Part shown: in pieces, positions 32,619-42,182 of the stretch
How the letters are laid out: every line of letters starts with the position of its first letter
Position numbering within the stretch: the stretch's first letter is position 1
NCBI GenBank assembly: GCA_002316295.1
Contig: DCDF01000213.1
Span: 1-54,574 of the forward strand
DNA from: Syntrophaceae bacterium UBA1062
GTDB lineage: Bacteria > Desulfobacterota > Desulfomonilia > UBA1062
DNA length: 54,574 bases
Direction of reading: 5' to 3'
Position numbers and translations under genes: made by a program
Notes under the pieces: model-generated
What the model saw: the letters and a program-made list of their open reading frames with translations, nothing else
Databases searched by the model: none
Told to the model about the DNA's origin: nothing

Positions 32619-34475
32619 ATGTGCAGTGATAGATTGACCAGGTATGTTGTTGACCAGACCTTGGAACTCTCCCCTGAGTTCATAAAACAAAACGCCGGGG
32701 TCATCCCGTTGCTCTTTCAGGTATCCCTCCTTTCGGAAGTCGATGTTCGGGTCGAGAGAATATCAGATCTTTTTCTGAACTTTGTCGAGCACATCACCTC
32801 TTTTGACGCCGCGCTCGTATACATCTGGGCGCCCCAGGACGCCTGGTTCTGCAGGGGGCTTCAGGGAGAGGTGCCCGAAAGGATAGAAAACGGTGATATC
32901 TTCACGGTCACGGTCAGAGATACCGCAAAGCCCATACTCATCCCCGATGCGAGCGAAACCGGTCTTGAGGTCCATGAGCTGCCGATCATGTTCCATTCCA
33001 TGATCGCGCTGCCCATCTACAAGGATACGAAAATCATCGGCTGCCTCGAACTCTTCCGCAAGTCCGGCCCCTGTTTCGATATAAACGATCTCGTGCTCAT
33101 CAAGCACCTGTTGCTGGGCTCGGAAAATATCCTCCAGCAGGTGATCAGTCCGGAAACGGATTACGACGATGCCCTCGATATCCGTATGGATGTTCCCCAG
33201 AAGCATGTGCTTCTGGATATACTCAATCAGTATGAAGAACTCTCCAGACGCATGTCTTTCCCCTTGAGCGTGGCGATCCTGGAGATAGAGGACAGGGACA
33301 AGTTCGGGCTCTACCAGCATATCCCAGAAGGAATACGGACCTTAAAGACTCTGGCGAAGCGGATACAGAACGGATTGAGGCGCTACGACAAGGTGATCAG
33401 GTATGAAGAGTTGAGCTTTTTCGCCATCCTTCCCGGGTGCTCGTCGCAGGACGCCGTCACAGCTCTGCACAACGCGACGCTCAACCTCGGCGCGGACCTC
33501 GCCAACAACATGACCATCGGCATCGCCACCCTGCCGGATGAGGCACAGGATGCCAAAGGCCTCATCAACATCGCCCATCAGGCCCTGTCCCACGCCAAGA
33601 AGAAGGGCATTCACATGGCGCGATACTCCCAGACAGGCGCCATCAGACCTACCAACCTGTCGCTGGAGCTGAGGATGAAGAAGATCATCAGCTCCGGTCC
33701 TCATATCGAAGTTCTCAACGAGTTGCTCGATCTGCTGAGGATTCAATCCCAGGCGGACGATATCTCCATCCGGTATGAGCCGCCGGGTTCGCCGGTGAGC
33801 TGGCAGGGTCACGATCTGGGATATCTCTATCACCAGGGGTTGTCCGAGGATATTTACGAATGGATCGTCACTTACATCACGCCTTCCTGGGCGGTGGCCC
33901 TGGGGCTTGACCCCGATACCAGAAACTGGTACCTCGGCATGCTGACCACGGCCTCCATTCTCAGCGATCTGAGGGCGGGATATCCCATGGGTTACTCCAT
34001 CCGGGTCGCGGACCAGATGTTCACACTGGCCAAGGAGATGGGAAAAGGCGAGACGCAGGCCGCTCAGTGGGCGAATTCGGCTCTGGCGGCCAATATCGGG
34101 TATCTGGGTATCCCTACCTCGATCTTCACCAAGGGTGAGATCACCCCCTTTGACAGGAAAAAGATCGGCTCCCATACCTACATCGGCTCGAAGATCCTTC
34201 AGGATGTGAGCGTGCTCGATCTCAGCGACGATATCGTCATGTATCACCACGAAAATATGGATGGAAGCGGATATCCCAGGGGATTGAAAGGCGGGGAGAT
34301 TCCGCTCGGTGCACGGGCGATGCGGGTGATCGATACCTACAACGCCATCACCACCCCCCGGCTCTACCGATTCCAGTTGAGCCAGCAGGAGGCGTTGAGG
34401 GAGCTGTGCGCCATGTCGGGGAAAGCTCTGGATCCGGATATCACGTCTCTGTTCGTGGATGTTATCGGTTTTTGA
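32619..34475 (+). CDS. GAF, degenerate GGDEF and degenerate HD-GYP signalling protein
   Basis: 618 residues. Residues 60-185 look like a GAF sensor domain (ILIPDASETGLEVHELPIMFHSMIALPIY). Residues 200-340 follow the diguanylate-cyclase fold, but the active site reads RYEEL in place of GGDEF. The last 220 residues are HD-GYP-like: HHENMDGSGYPRGLKGGEIPLGARAMRVIDTYNAIT is intact, while the metal HD in the HDIGKIGIP motif has become ANIGYLGIP. Both enzymatic domains should be inactive or strongly altered, leaving a c-di-GMP receptor or scaffold role. GGAG precedes the ATG by four bases. It overlaps the convergent response-regulator gene by 14 bp. Confidence 0.82.
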   Translation: MCSDRLTRYVVDQTLELSPEFIKQNAGVIPLLFQVSLLSEVDVRVERISDLFLNFVEHITSFDAALVYIWAPQDAWFCRGLQGEVPERIENGDIFTVTVRDTAKPILIPDASETGLEVHELPIMFHSMIALPIYKDTKIIGCLELFRKSGPCFDINDLVLIKHLLLGSENILQQVISPETDYDDALDIRMDVPQKHVLLDILNQYEELSRRMSFPLSVAILEIEDRDKFGLYQHIPEGIRTLKTLAKRIQNGLRRYDKVIRYEELSFFAILPGCSSQDAVTALHNATLNLGADLANNMTIGIATLPDEAQDAKGLINIAHQALSHAKKKGIHMARYSQTGAIRPTNLSLELRMKKIISSGPHIEVLNELLDLLRIQSQADDISIRYEPPGSPVSWQGHDLGYLYHQGLSEDIYEWIVTYITPSWAVALGLDPDTRNWYLGMLTTASILSDLRAGYPMGYSIRVADQMFTLAKEMGKGETQAAQWANSALAANIGYLGIPTSIFTKGEITPFDRKKIGSHTYIGSKILQDVSVLDLSDDIVMYHHENMDGSGYPRGLKGGEIPLGARAMRVIDTYNAITTPRLYRFQLSQQEALRELCAMSGKALDPDITSLFVDVIGF

Positions 34476-35832
34476 TCCATCTCGGGTGGGTGATCCCGTA
34501 CTTCCTGATCTTGTAGTGGATCACCCGTTTGCTGATCCCAAGGGTATCTGCGGCGTCTTTCTGAACCCAGTCGTTTTTCTTCAGTGCATCCAGGATGATT
34601 TCCTTCTCGTTCATGGCCAGAGAAGACAGGCCTCCATTGCCTCCCTTCTCTTTTTCGATCCTCGGCTCGACCGGTATTGAAATATCGCCGGTCCGGATTA
34701 CGCTGCCTTCCGCGAGAAGAACCGCCCGCTCCACGCAGTTGCGGATTTCCCGGACATTGCCCGGCCAGTCGTATGCCTTGAGGAGGTCGATGGCATACCC
34801 GTCGATTTCCATATCCGGCTTGTTGAATTCCAGTGAGTATTTTTTCATGAAATATCGGACCAGAGGCTCGATATCTTCCTTCCGTTCCCTGATGGGGGGG
34901 ATGGGGATATTGACCACGTTGATGCGGTAATAGAGGTCTTCCCGAAATTTCCCTTCCTGTACCATTTGATAGAGGTCCTGGTTCGTCGCCGCAATGACCC
35001 TGACATCCACCTTGATGGTGCGCTCTCCGCCCAGGCGTTCGAACTCCCGTTCCTCGAGGACGCGCAAGATCTTCGACTGCAGCGTCATGTCCATGTCCCC
35101 GATCTCGTCGAGAAAGATGGTTCCCATATTGGCCTGCTCGAACCTGCCCGTTCTCATTTTCACGGCGCCGGTGAAGGCCCCTCGCTCATGGCCGAAGAGC
35201 TCGCTTTCGAGTATGTTCTGGGGCAGCGCGGCGCAGTTCACCTGCACGAAATTGTTGTCGGCGCGGTTCGAGTTGTGGTGGATGGCGCCCGCTATGAGGC
35301 CTTTCCCGACCCCGGTCTCGCCGGTGAGCAGCAGCGTGGAGTCCGCCTTCGCCACCTTTTCCGCCATGCTCAGAACCTTTTTCAGGGAAGGGCTCACCCC
35401 GATGATGTCGGAGGTGCGGTAGATGACATTCTCCTGGGTATGTCTGAGATAGTCGATCTCGTTTTTCATCCGCTTGAGCGCCAGGGCGTCGTCGACCTTC
35501 TGGACGAGCTCATGGAGGCCGAACGGCTTCTGGACAAAGTCCTGGGCACCGTTCTTCATGGCCACTACCGCGGTGTCCACCGAGGCATAGCCGGTCATGA
35601 CGATGACGGAGGTGGACGGATTTGAACCTTTGATCTTTTTGAGCAACTCGATACCGTCCATTCCCGGCAGCTTGAGATCGGTGATCATGAGATCGTAGAT
35701 GTATTTGTTGACCCGAGCGAGAGCGGCCTCGGCGTTCTCCACGAGCTCAACGACGTGACTGTGCTTTTTCAGCTCCTGGAAAAGGATCTGCCCGAGGTTG
35801 ATATCGTCTTCGACTATCAGTATGTGCGCCAT
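34462..35832 (-). CDS. NtrC-family sigma-54-dependent response regulator
   Basis: 456 residues. Receiver domain 1-125 with Asp52 in MITDLKLPGMDG as phosphorylation site. Central AAA+ domain with Walker A GETGVGKG, the sigma-54-contacting GAFTGA, and Walker B TIFLDEIGDM. A C-terminal Fis-type helix-turn-helix ends in ADTLGISKRVIHYKIRKYGI. It activates sigma-54 promoters when phosphorylated. No histidine kinase gene is adjacent, so its partner is elsewhere. Convergent with, and overlapping, the GAF/GGDEF/HD-GYP gene by 14 bp. Confidence 0.95.
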   Translation of the reverse strand: MAHILIVEDDINLGQILFQELKKHSHVVELVENAEAALARVNKYIYDLMITDLKLPGMDGIELLKKIKGSNPSTSVIVMTGYASVDTAVVAMKNGAQDFVQKPFGLHELVQKVDDALALKRMKNEIDYLRHTQENVIYRTSDIIGVSPSLKKVLSMAEKVAKADSTLLLTGETGVGKGLIAGAIHHNSNRADNNFVQVNCAALPQNILESELFGHERGAFTGAVKMRTGRFEQANMGTIFLDEIGDMDMTLQSKILRVLEEREFERLGGERTIKVDVRVIAATNQDLYQMVQEGKFREDLYYRINVVNIPIPPIRERKEDIEPLVRYFMKKYSLEFNKPDMEIDGYAIDLLKAYDWPGNVREIRNCVERAVLLAEGSVIRTGDISIPVEPRIEKEKGGNGGLSSLAMNEKEIILDALKKNDWVQKDAADTLGISKRVIHYKIRKYGITHPRWIKNR

Positions 35833-36037
35833 CTCGGTGTCTTCATCGGAAAAACGGGAACAAAACTTTATCCATGCGCTTTCGCCTTCCTTGGGAGCGG
35901 GCCGATATATGTCCCGGGACCTTCAAAAGGCGATGGACGTTGACCAATTCCGCGGGGTATACTATTGATGTATCGATGGATCGGCCTTCAAGAGAGAGAT
36001 GGTTGAACGTTCCCAATACTTGCCTGCGGGAGGGGAT

Positions 36038-36661
36038 ATGGTAGTGCATACGGTGGTGGTTACGGAATTCATGACCAACTGCTTTATCGTGGGCGACGAG
36101 ATCACGAAGGAAGCGGTGGTGATCGATCCCGGGGGAGAAGGACAAAAGATCCTGAAGGAAATAGAGAAGATGGGTATGAACGTGAAGGCAGTGGTCAGCA
36201 CCCACGCCCACGTGGACCATATCGGGGCCCTGAAGGACATCAAGAACGCACTGGGCGCGGATATCATGATGCATCAGGCTGAGCTTCCGGTTCTCAAGAC
36301 CGCATCGAGAATGGCAAGGCTCTTCGGCATCAGCATCGACGATCCGCCGGAGCCCGACCGCTTCATCGCCGAGGGAGATCAGGTTTCGTGCGGAAGCATC
36401 ACGCTGAAGGTCATTGAGACCCCTGGACATTCACCCGGCGGAATCTCGCTTCTGACATCCGACGGGAAGGTCTGTTTCGCCGGCGACACTCTGTTTGCAG
36501 GCTCTATCGGGAGAACCGACCTGCCGGGCGGGGATTACCATACGCTCATCGAATCGATAAAGACCAAACTCATACCCTTGGGCGACGATGTGAAGGTTCT
36601 CTCGGGGCACGGGCCGGCCACCACCATGGGGGTCGAGCGCAGATACAACCCATTCCTGTAA
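36038..36661 (+). CDS. MBL-fold metallo-hydrolase (glyoxalase II-like)
   Basis: 207 residues from the ATG at 36038 (GGAGGGG lies four bases before it; the earlier ATG at 35999 would add 13 residues). VVTEFMTNCFIVGDE is the usual start of small MBL hydrolases. THAHVDH gives the first metal ligands, ETPGHSPGGISLL the next, and FAGDTLF the bridging aspartate. The C-terminal SGHGPATTMGVERR supplies the last histidine. Related enzymes cleave thioesters such as S-lactoylglutathione, but the substrate here is unknown. A lipoprotein gene follows after 10 bp. Confidence 0.9.
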   Translation: MVVHTVVVTEFMTNCFIVGDEITKEAVVIDPGGEGQKILKEIEKMGMNVKAVVSTHAHVDHIGALKDIKNALGADIMMHQAELPVLKTASRMARLFGISIDDPPEPDRFIAEGDQVSCGSITLKVIETPGHSPGGISLLTSDGKVCFAGDTLFAGSIGRTDLPGGDYHTLIESIKTKLIPLGDDVKVLSGHGPATTMGVERRYNPFL

Positions 36662-36671
36662 GGGAGGAGTA

Positions 36672-37097
36672 ATGAAGAAGGCATATGTGGGCACAATGAT
36701 TCTCATGATCGTTTTTCTCATGCTTCCGGGCTGTGCGCGGATACAGGAGACCTTTTCGGGATCTCCCGAGTCCCGGGAGGCCCAGCCGGCGGCCCGCTAT
36801 CTCGATTTCGGCGACGTGCTGGTTCCCGGAGAGCTGACCAAGGTCGCCAAGGACAGCTATATCACCAACGGGCACGGCCGTCTCGTTCTCGCCGGAAGGG
36901 TTCAGGGCGAGTCGCTTGCCCAGTACTTCGTGACATCCATGTACTCGGAGGGGTGGACGACGCTGAATCAGTACAAGTATCAGGGAGCGATCAAGCTCTT
37001 TTTCAAGAAAAGCGAGAGGGTAGCCTCGATTCTCATTTCAGAGAATCCTCTCGGGACGCAGGTGGAGATATGGGTAGTGCCCCTGGGGAAGATCTAG
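36672..37097 (+). CDS. Conserved lipoprotein, unknown function
   Basis: 141 residues. The signal MKKAYVGTMILMIVFLMLPGC ends at a lipobox cysteine. The mature part (YLDFGDVLVPGELTKVAKDSY, VLAGRVQGESLAQYFVTSM, GWTTLNQYKYQGAIKLFFKK) has the alternating pattern of a small alpha/beta domain that I have seen only in uncharacterised lipoproteins. GGGAGGAGT precedes the ATG. The 3' end overlaps coaBC by 28 bp. Expected to be anchored in a membrane facing the periplasm. Confidence 0.75.
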   Translation: MKKAYVGTMILMIVFLMLPGCARIQETFSGSPESREAQPAARYLDFGDVLVPGELTKVAKDSYITNGHGRLVLAGRVQGESLAQYFVTSMYSEGWTTLNQYKYQGAIKLFFKKSERVASILISENPLGTQVEIWVVPLGKI

Positions 37098-38284
37098 CGG
37101 GAAAGAACGTCGTATACGGCATCACAGGCGGCATCGCCGCCTATAAGGCCCCGATGATTGTCAGGAGCCTGAAAATGCTTGGGATCGAGGTGCATGCCGT
37201 TATGACCGATGCCGCCCGGTATTTCGTGACTTCGACAACGCTGCAGACCCTTACCGGCCGACCGGTGTTTATGGATCTGTTCCCCGAGACGCCGGCCGGC
37301 CCTCATGAGGTGGAGCACATCGCCCTCGCGGACCGTGCGGATCTTCTGCTCATCGCGCCCGCAACAGCGGACTTCATCGCGAAGATGGCGCACGGAATCG
37401 CGGACGACCTCCTCTCGTGCGTTGCGCTTGCGACGAGGGCTCCAATCCTGATATGCCCGTCGATGAATGTCAATATGTATCAGCATCCCGCTACGAGGGA
37501 AAACATCGATATCCTGAAGAAAAGGGGCGTTTCCGTCCTCGAGCCCGCCAGCGGAGAGCTCGCCTGCGGATGGGAAGGCGCAGGGCGTCTGCCCGAGCCT
37601 CGGAGGATCGTGGCCGAGGCGAAGAAGATGCTCTACCAGAAGGACCTCTCCGGCATCTCCATGCTCGTCACCTGCGGCCCTACTTGTGAGGACATCGATC
37701 CGGTCCGGTTTATCACCAACCGTTCGACCGGCAAGATGGGGGCGGCCCTGGTCGAGGCCGCGGCGTTGCGTGGGGCGCAGGTGAAGGTGATCAGCGGGCC
37801 CGTCTGTGTGGAGTATGCTCCATGGGCGGACGTGATCATGGTGCGCTCCTCAGGGCAGATGCTCGATGCGGTCAGGGAGAACCTCGAGAGCGCGGATGTG
37901 CTGATCATGGCCGCCGCGGTCGCCGACTATGTCCCGGAGACGTACCGCGCCTCCAAGATAAAAAAGGGCGACAAGCTCAGTGCAATCGCGCTGAAGCCGA
38001 GCCCCGACATCCTCTCCACCATCAAGCCCTTCAAGAACGATACGCTCTTCGTGGGGTTCGCCGCGGAAACGGAGAACCTGTCCGACTCCGCCCGGGGCAA
38101 GCTCATCAACAAAGGCCTCGATATGATCGTGGCCAACCGGGTGGGTGAGCCGGGGACCGGTTTCGCCGCCGACACCAACAGCGGCCTCATACTTTCCCGG
38201 GAGGGTGTGCTGGATCATTTCGAGCAGGTGGAAAAAGAGGTGCTCGCTCATAAGATATTCGATTTTATAAAGGAGCGGGTGTGA
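37070..38284 (+). CDS. coaBC: Phosphopantothenoylcysteine decarboxylase / phosphopantothenate--cysteine ligase
   Basis: 404 residues, standard for the bifunctional enzyme of coenzyme A synthesis. The decarboxylase half has GITGGIAAYKAP (FMN binding), EHIALADRADLLLIAPATADFIAKMAHG with the catalytic histidine, and CPSMNVNMYQHPATREN. The ligase half has LVTCGPTCEDIDPVRFITNRSTGKMG and AAAVADYVPE. The ATG at 37070 is set by GGTGGAG and the family start; the longer frame begins in the lipoprotein gene. It overlaps the next gene at GTGA. Confidence 0.96.
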   Translation: MGSAPGEDLAGKNVVYGITGGIAAYKAPMIVRSLKMLGIEVHAVMTDAARYFVTSTTLQTLTGRPVFMDLFPETPAGPHEVEHIALADRADLLLIAPATADFIAKMAHGIADDLLSCVALATRAPILICPSMNVNMYQHPATRENIDILKKRGVSVLEPASGELACGWEGAGRLPEPRRIVAEAKKMLYQKDLSGISMLVTCGPTCEDIDPVRFITNRSTGKMGAALVEAAALRGAQVKVISGPVCVEYAPWADVIMVRSSGQMLDAVRENLESADVLIMAAAVADYVPETYRASKIKKGDKLSAIALKPSPDILSTIKPFKNDTLFVGFAAETENLSDSARGKLINKGLDMIVANRVGEPGTGFAADTNSGLILSREGVLDHFEQVEKEVLAHKIFDFIKERV

Positions 38285-38949
38285 ATGAACGTATCGTTGA
38301 GATACTTCGGGAGGAGGAGCGGTGGACCGGAAGGTTCATCATCTTTCCCCGCCGGATGGTAGCCATGCCGGAAGACACTTCGAAAAAACAGGCGCTGGAA
38401 AAGATTCGTGAGCGGCTGGAGAACTGCAGATGCTGTCCGCTCTGTGAAGAGGCTACCAACATCGTGTTCGGAGAAGGCAACCCCGATGCGGAGGTCATGT
38501 TCATCGGAGAGGCCCCGGGTGCGATGGAGGACAAGACCGGAAGGCCCTTCGTCGGCCCTGCCGGGAGGCTGCTGACAGACATCATCGAGAAGGGAATGGG
38601 GCTCAAAAGAGAAGATGTGTATATCGCCAATATCGCCAAGTGCCGGCCTCCCGGCAACAGAGCCCCGTTTCCCGAAGAGATACGGCAGTGCATCGGATTT
38701 CTGGAAGAGCAGATCGATGTCATCCGGCCCAAGGTCATCATCGCCCTGGGCAAGATCGCCGCACAGACCCTTCTGGATACCGATGCGTCCATCACCGCGC
38801 TGAGGGGGAACTTTCACGAGTATCGCGGAATCAAGGTGATGCCGACCTTCCATCCGAGTTATCTGCTACACAATCAGGCAAAAAAGAGGGACGTATGGGA
38901 AGACATAAAAAAAGTAATGCAGTATCTCGATATTCCGCTGCCCAAGTAG
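38281..38949 (+). CDS. Family 4 uracil-DNA glycosylase (iron-sulfur)
   Basis: 222 residues. CRCCPLCEEATNIVFGEGNP and IAKCRPPGNRAPFPEEIRQC provide the four cysteines of the [4Fe-4S] cluster of family 4 enzymes. GEAPGAMEDKTGRPFVGPAG is the uracil pocket and PTFHPSYLL the catalytic-histidine motif. It removes uracil from DNA that arises by cytosine deamination; an anaerobe-friendly enzyme common in thermophiles and delta-group bacteria. The start is GTG at 38281, after AAGGAG; its TGA-overlapping position with coaBC suggests translational coupling. Confidence 0.95.
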   Translation: MNERIVEILREEERWTGRFIIFPRRMVAMPEDTSKKQALEKIRERLENCRCCPLCEEATNIVFGEGNPDAEVMFIGEAPGAMEDKTGRPFVGPAGRLLTDIIEKGMGLKREDVYIANIAKCRPPGNRAPFPEEIRQCIGFLEEQIDVIRPKVIIALGKIAAQTLLDTDASITALRGNFHEYRGIKVMPTFHPSYLLHNQAKKRDVWEDIKKVMQYLDIPLPK

Positions 38950-40268
38950 CGCTGCTCTCGTTTTTTGCCTGGCTGGCCATCCTGTTCCCCCCGGCGATGC
39001 TCGAGGCTTCCGATGTAGTAGTGCTGGAGGTCAGGGATGCGATCACCCCCCCCGTCGCCTCATACCTCATCGAGCACATCGACAAGGCCGCGGCTGCAGG
39101 CAGAGAGGCGGTGATCATCCGCATGGACACCCCCGGCGGGCTGGACACCGCCATGCGGGACATCATCCAAAAAGAAATGAACGCTCCGATTCCGGTGATC
39201 GTTTACGTGGCGCCTCAGGGGGCCCGGGCGGCGTCGGCCGGAGCCCTCATCACCCTGGCGGCCGACGTGGCCGCCATGGCGCCGGGGACGAACATCGGCG
39301 CCGCGCACCCCGTGAGCATCGGGGGCACGAGCGAGGAGACCGAAGGCCAGAGCCAAACCATGACCGAAAAGGTCACCAACGATGCGGTGGCCTACGCCAA
39401 AAGCATCGCCCGCGCCAAGGGCAGAAACGAGCAGTGGGCCGAGGATGCGGTCAGGAAAAGCATATCCACCCCGGCCGATGAAGCCAAGAAACTCGGGGTG
39501 ATCGAGATCGTCGCCCGGGACACGGGGGACCTCCTCGATCAGCTTCACGGAAGGATTGTCAGAAAGGACGCGAACACCTTCGAGCTCGATACCCGGGACG
39601 CGTCCACGCTTCATGAGCCGATGGGCTTGAGGTACCGGCTGCTCTCCGCCATATCGAATCCCAATGTCGCCTACATCCTGATGCTCATCGGGATGGCGGG
39701 GATCTTCTTCGAGCTCTCCAATCCGGGGCTGATCCTGCCCGGAGTCATCGGGGGGATATCTCTCATTCTGGCCTTTTTCGCCTTTCAGACGCTGCCGGTC
39801 AACTACGCGGGTGTGGCCCTGATGATACTGGCCGTGATCATGTTCATCGCCGAAGTCAATGTGCCGAGCTTCGGACTGCTCACCGCGGGAGGTGTCCTAT
39901 CCATGATTCTGGGGTCCATTCTCCTGTTCAGAACCCCTGAGACCTATGCTCAGGTTTCTCTTGCGATTATTGTCCCGGCCACCATTCTGTTCACCGTGTT
40001 TTTCGTGGCCACGCTCTATCTGGTAGTCAGAACGCACCGCACCAGATCGGTCACTGGGGCGCAGGGGATGGTGGGGGAAAAGGCACGGGTCTATACCTGG
40101 AATCCAGACGGTACGGGAAAGGTATTCTGCCACGGTGAGTACTGGAACGCCCGGGGACCGGCGGATCTGAAGCCTGGAGACCAGGTGGAAGTGGAAAGGC
40201 TCGAAGGGCTGGTTCTCGACGTACGGCGCGTTTCCCCGTCCCCCCATTCACAAGACCCGCACGGATGA
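38895..40268 (+). CDS. NfeD-type membrane serine protease
   Basis: 457 residues from the ATG at 38895 (AGAGGGA before it). A signal or first membrane helix (ALLSFFAWLAILFPPAMLEA) is followed by a ClpP/SppA-like domain: MDTPGGLDTAMRDII, then ARAASAGALITLAAD with Ser114 as nucleophile and a lysine near 159 (TEKVTNDA) as likely base. Four membrane helices and a C-terminal OB-fold domain (GAQGMVGEKARVYTW) complete the long NfeD form. Such proteases act on membrane proteins, sometimes with a stomatin partner, which is not seen here. It overlaps the UDG gene by 55 bp. Confidence 0.92.
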   Translation: MGRHKKSNAVSRYSAAQVALLSFFAWLAILFPPAMLEASDVVVLEVRDAITPPVASYLIEHIDKAAAAGREAVIIRMDTPGGLDTAMRDIIQKEMNAPIPVIVYVAPQGARAASAGALITLAADVAAMAPGTNIGAAHPVSIGGTSEETEGQSQTMTEKVTNDAVAYAKSIARAKGRNEQWAEDAVRKSISTPADEAKKLGVIEIVARDTGDLLDQLHGRIVRKDANTFELDTRDASTLHEPMGLRYRLLSAISNPNVAYILMLIGMAGIFFELSNPGLILPGVIGGISLILAFFAFQTLPVNYAGVALMILAVIMFIAEVNVPSFGLLTAGGVLSMILGSILLFRTPETYAQVSLAIIVPATILFTVFFVATLYLVVRTHRTRSVTGAQGMVGEKARVYTWNPDGTGKVFCHGEYWNARGPADLKPGDQVEVERLEGLVLDVRRVSPSPHSQDPHG

Positions 40269-41329
40269 TCGCCGTCGCCCTTTCAGGTGGTGTGGATTCA
40301 GCGGCGGCGGCCATCCGCCTGCATGAAGAGCGTGAAGCAATCATGGGTGTCACGTTCGTGTTCGGGGAATCGAACCCGCCGCCGGAGCATATCGAACGCG
40401 CAGGCTCCCTGTGCGCGTATCTGAACGTCAGGCATACGGTCGTGGATGCGTCCTCACCGTTTACCGCCGTCATGGATTATTTCTGCAGGGAGTACCTGGC
40501 AGGAAACACCCCGAATCCGTGTGTTGTCTGCAACCGGGACATCAAGTTCGGTCTTTTTCTGAAAAAGGCATCGGAGCTGGGGGCGGAGAGGATTGCGACC
40601 GGGCACTATGTACGGAAAGCGGCAGAGGGAGGAAGGACATGGCTGGGCCGGGCGCGGGAAATGAACTCGCAGGAGTATTTCCTGGGCATGCTCTCTCAGG
40701 AGGCGATCCGGCTCAGTGTCTTTCCGCTCCACGACACCACGAAAGAAGAAGCCCGGAATCTGGCGGCTTCCGCACATGTTGCCATTCACAAGCGGGATAC
40801 CTCACAGGACGTCTGCTTCATCGGGCCCGGGGGGTATGTCCCGTTCATTTCCTCCTGTACCGGTTATCACTCATGCCCCGGAGATATTCTGGATCAGAGA
40901 GGATTGGTGATCGGCAGGCACAGGGGCGCCCTGTTTTATACCATCGGCCAGAGAAAGGGCCTCGGCATGGGATTCGGTAAAAGGGTATACGTCCTTGACA
41001 AGGATATGAAAAAGAACACCGTCACGGTGGGCGAAAGAGCGCAGTGGCCGTATCAGAGCTTTTTCATGGAGCAGGTGAACTTCATGAAAATTTCCGGCCT
41101 TAAAGAGCCCCGTGAGGTGCGGATAAAGGTGAGATACCGGCAGGAGGCGCGGGACGCTCTTCTCATCCCGGCCCCTGACGGCCGGGTTGAGGTCCGGTAT
41201 GAAGGGATGTTTTCTCCCGGGCAGCTTGCCGTGGCCTATGACGGCCGGGAAGATATTCTCTGTGCCGGGTTTATCCGCTCACCCCAGAAGAATATCCACG
41301 TGATATCCCCTTGGTGTCCGAAAGAATGA
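40265..41329 (+). CDS. mnmA: tRNA-specific 2-thiouridylase MnmA
   Basis: 354 residues. ALSGGVDSAAAA is the PP-loop that adenylates uridine 34. NPCVVCNRDIKFG carries the catalytic cysteine, IATGHYVR follows, and TSQDVCFIG has the second cysteine that takes part in sulfur transfer. MnmA thiolates U34 of Lys, Glu and Gln tRNAs. It overlaps nfeD by four bases (ATGA). The usual sulfur donor protein (IscS/TusA) is not in the window. Confidence 0.95.
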   Translation: MIAVALSGGVDSAAAAIRLHEEREAIMGVTFVFGESNPPPEHIERAGSLCAYLNVRHTVVDASSPFTAVMDYFCREYLAGNTPNPCVVCNRDIKFGLFLKKASELGAERIATGHYVRKAAEGGRTWLGRAREMNSQEYFLGMLSQEAIRLSVFPLHDTTKEEARNLAASAHVAIHKRDTSQDVCFIGPGGYVPFISSCTGYHSCPGDILDQRGLVIGRHRGALFYTIGQRKGLGMGFGKRVYVLDKDMKKNTVTVGERAQWPYQSFFMEQVNFMKISGLKEPREVRIKVRYRQEARDALLIPAPDGRVEVRYEGMFSPGQLAVAYDGREDILCAGFIRSPQKNIHVISPWCPKE

Positions 41330-41464
41330 TGCTGATTCCGGCTGTTCCGGATAATCATGCAGAGGGGAAGGACGGATCCCGGGGCGGATGAGAAGGGGTC
41401 GAGGAGCCCTTCCGCTCTGCAGGAGCGGGATATCCCGGGAGAGAATGTGTATTGGGAGGTGACA

Positions 41465-42040
41465 ATGGAAGGGTTTCCCAAAGGGAGTCTCAGGGCGGTC
41501 CACAACCGAACAGTCTCCGTCACCACATATGAGGCCGAAAATGATTGCGTGATCGTGGAAGGGGTTCTGAAGGACAAACGGCTCGTGGATACCTATTCGG
41601 TCACGAGCGGGGAGAAGATGCCGCCGGGGGTCGTTCACGACCTCGCCGTGAGAATCACCGTCAGAGGTCCGGAAATGAGGATCATAGATGTGGCGGTGGA
41701 TATGAAGCATGTGCCCAGAGATGATTGCATGCGGATGAGAGAGTCGCTCGTTCCTCTGATTGGACAGTCCGTAGCGCCCGGTTTTACTCAGTGGGTCAAG
41801 AGCCGACTCGGCGGCAAGAGAGGGTGCACTCACCTCAATGCCCTGGTGATAGCCATGGCCCCGGCGGTTCTCCAGGGATTCTGGAATGCGCGGGCCGCCA
41901 GGCACATGAGCATTCGTGAAGCGGCAAAGGGGATTTCGCCGGAATATCTTATCGATACCTGTTGGGTCTGGCGTTCAGAGGGCCCCTTGGCAGAGGAGCT
42001 CCGGTCGTTTCTGAACAGGAAGGAGGTTACGGACCGATAG
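41465..42040 (+). CDS. DUF2889 domain-containing protein
   Basis: 191 residues. The pattern RAVHNRTVSVTTYEAENDCVIVEGVLKD, then VHDLAVRITVRGPEMRIIDVAVDMKHVP and GCTHLNALVIAMAPAVLQGF, is the DUF2889 family, found in delta- and betaproteobacteria. The family has no known role; CTHL may bind a metal. The ATG at 41465 follows GGGAGGTGACA closely; the frame is open upstream to 41357 but without a site. It lies 135 bp after mnmA and may share its transcript. Confidence 0.88.
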   Translation: MEGFPKGSLRAVHNRTVSVTTYEAENDCVIVEGVLKDKRLVDTYSVTSGEKMPPGVVHDLAVRITVRGPEMRIIDVAVDMKHVPRDDCMRMRESLVPLIGQSVAPGFTQWVKSRLGGKRGCTHLNALVIAMAPAVLQGFWNARAARHMSIREAAKGISPEYLIDTCWVWRSEGPLAEELRSFLNRKEVTDR

Positions 42041-42182
42041 ACCCCGGCACGCTGACTCGAGTCTGTTTTGCACCTCCGGGCCGGGGAAAATGGCATTTTG
42101 TTTGGCAGGAAATTCTGATAAGAAAAGCTTTCAAGGCAGTGTTATTAAAAAGAAACTATATTATCCGATACTTGGAGTTTTC

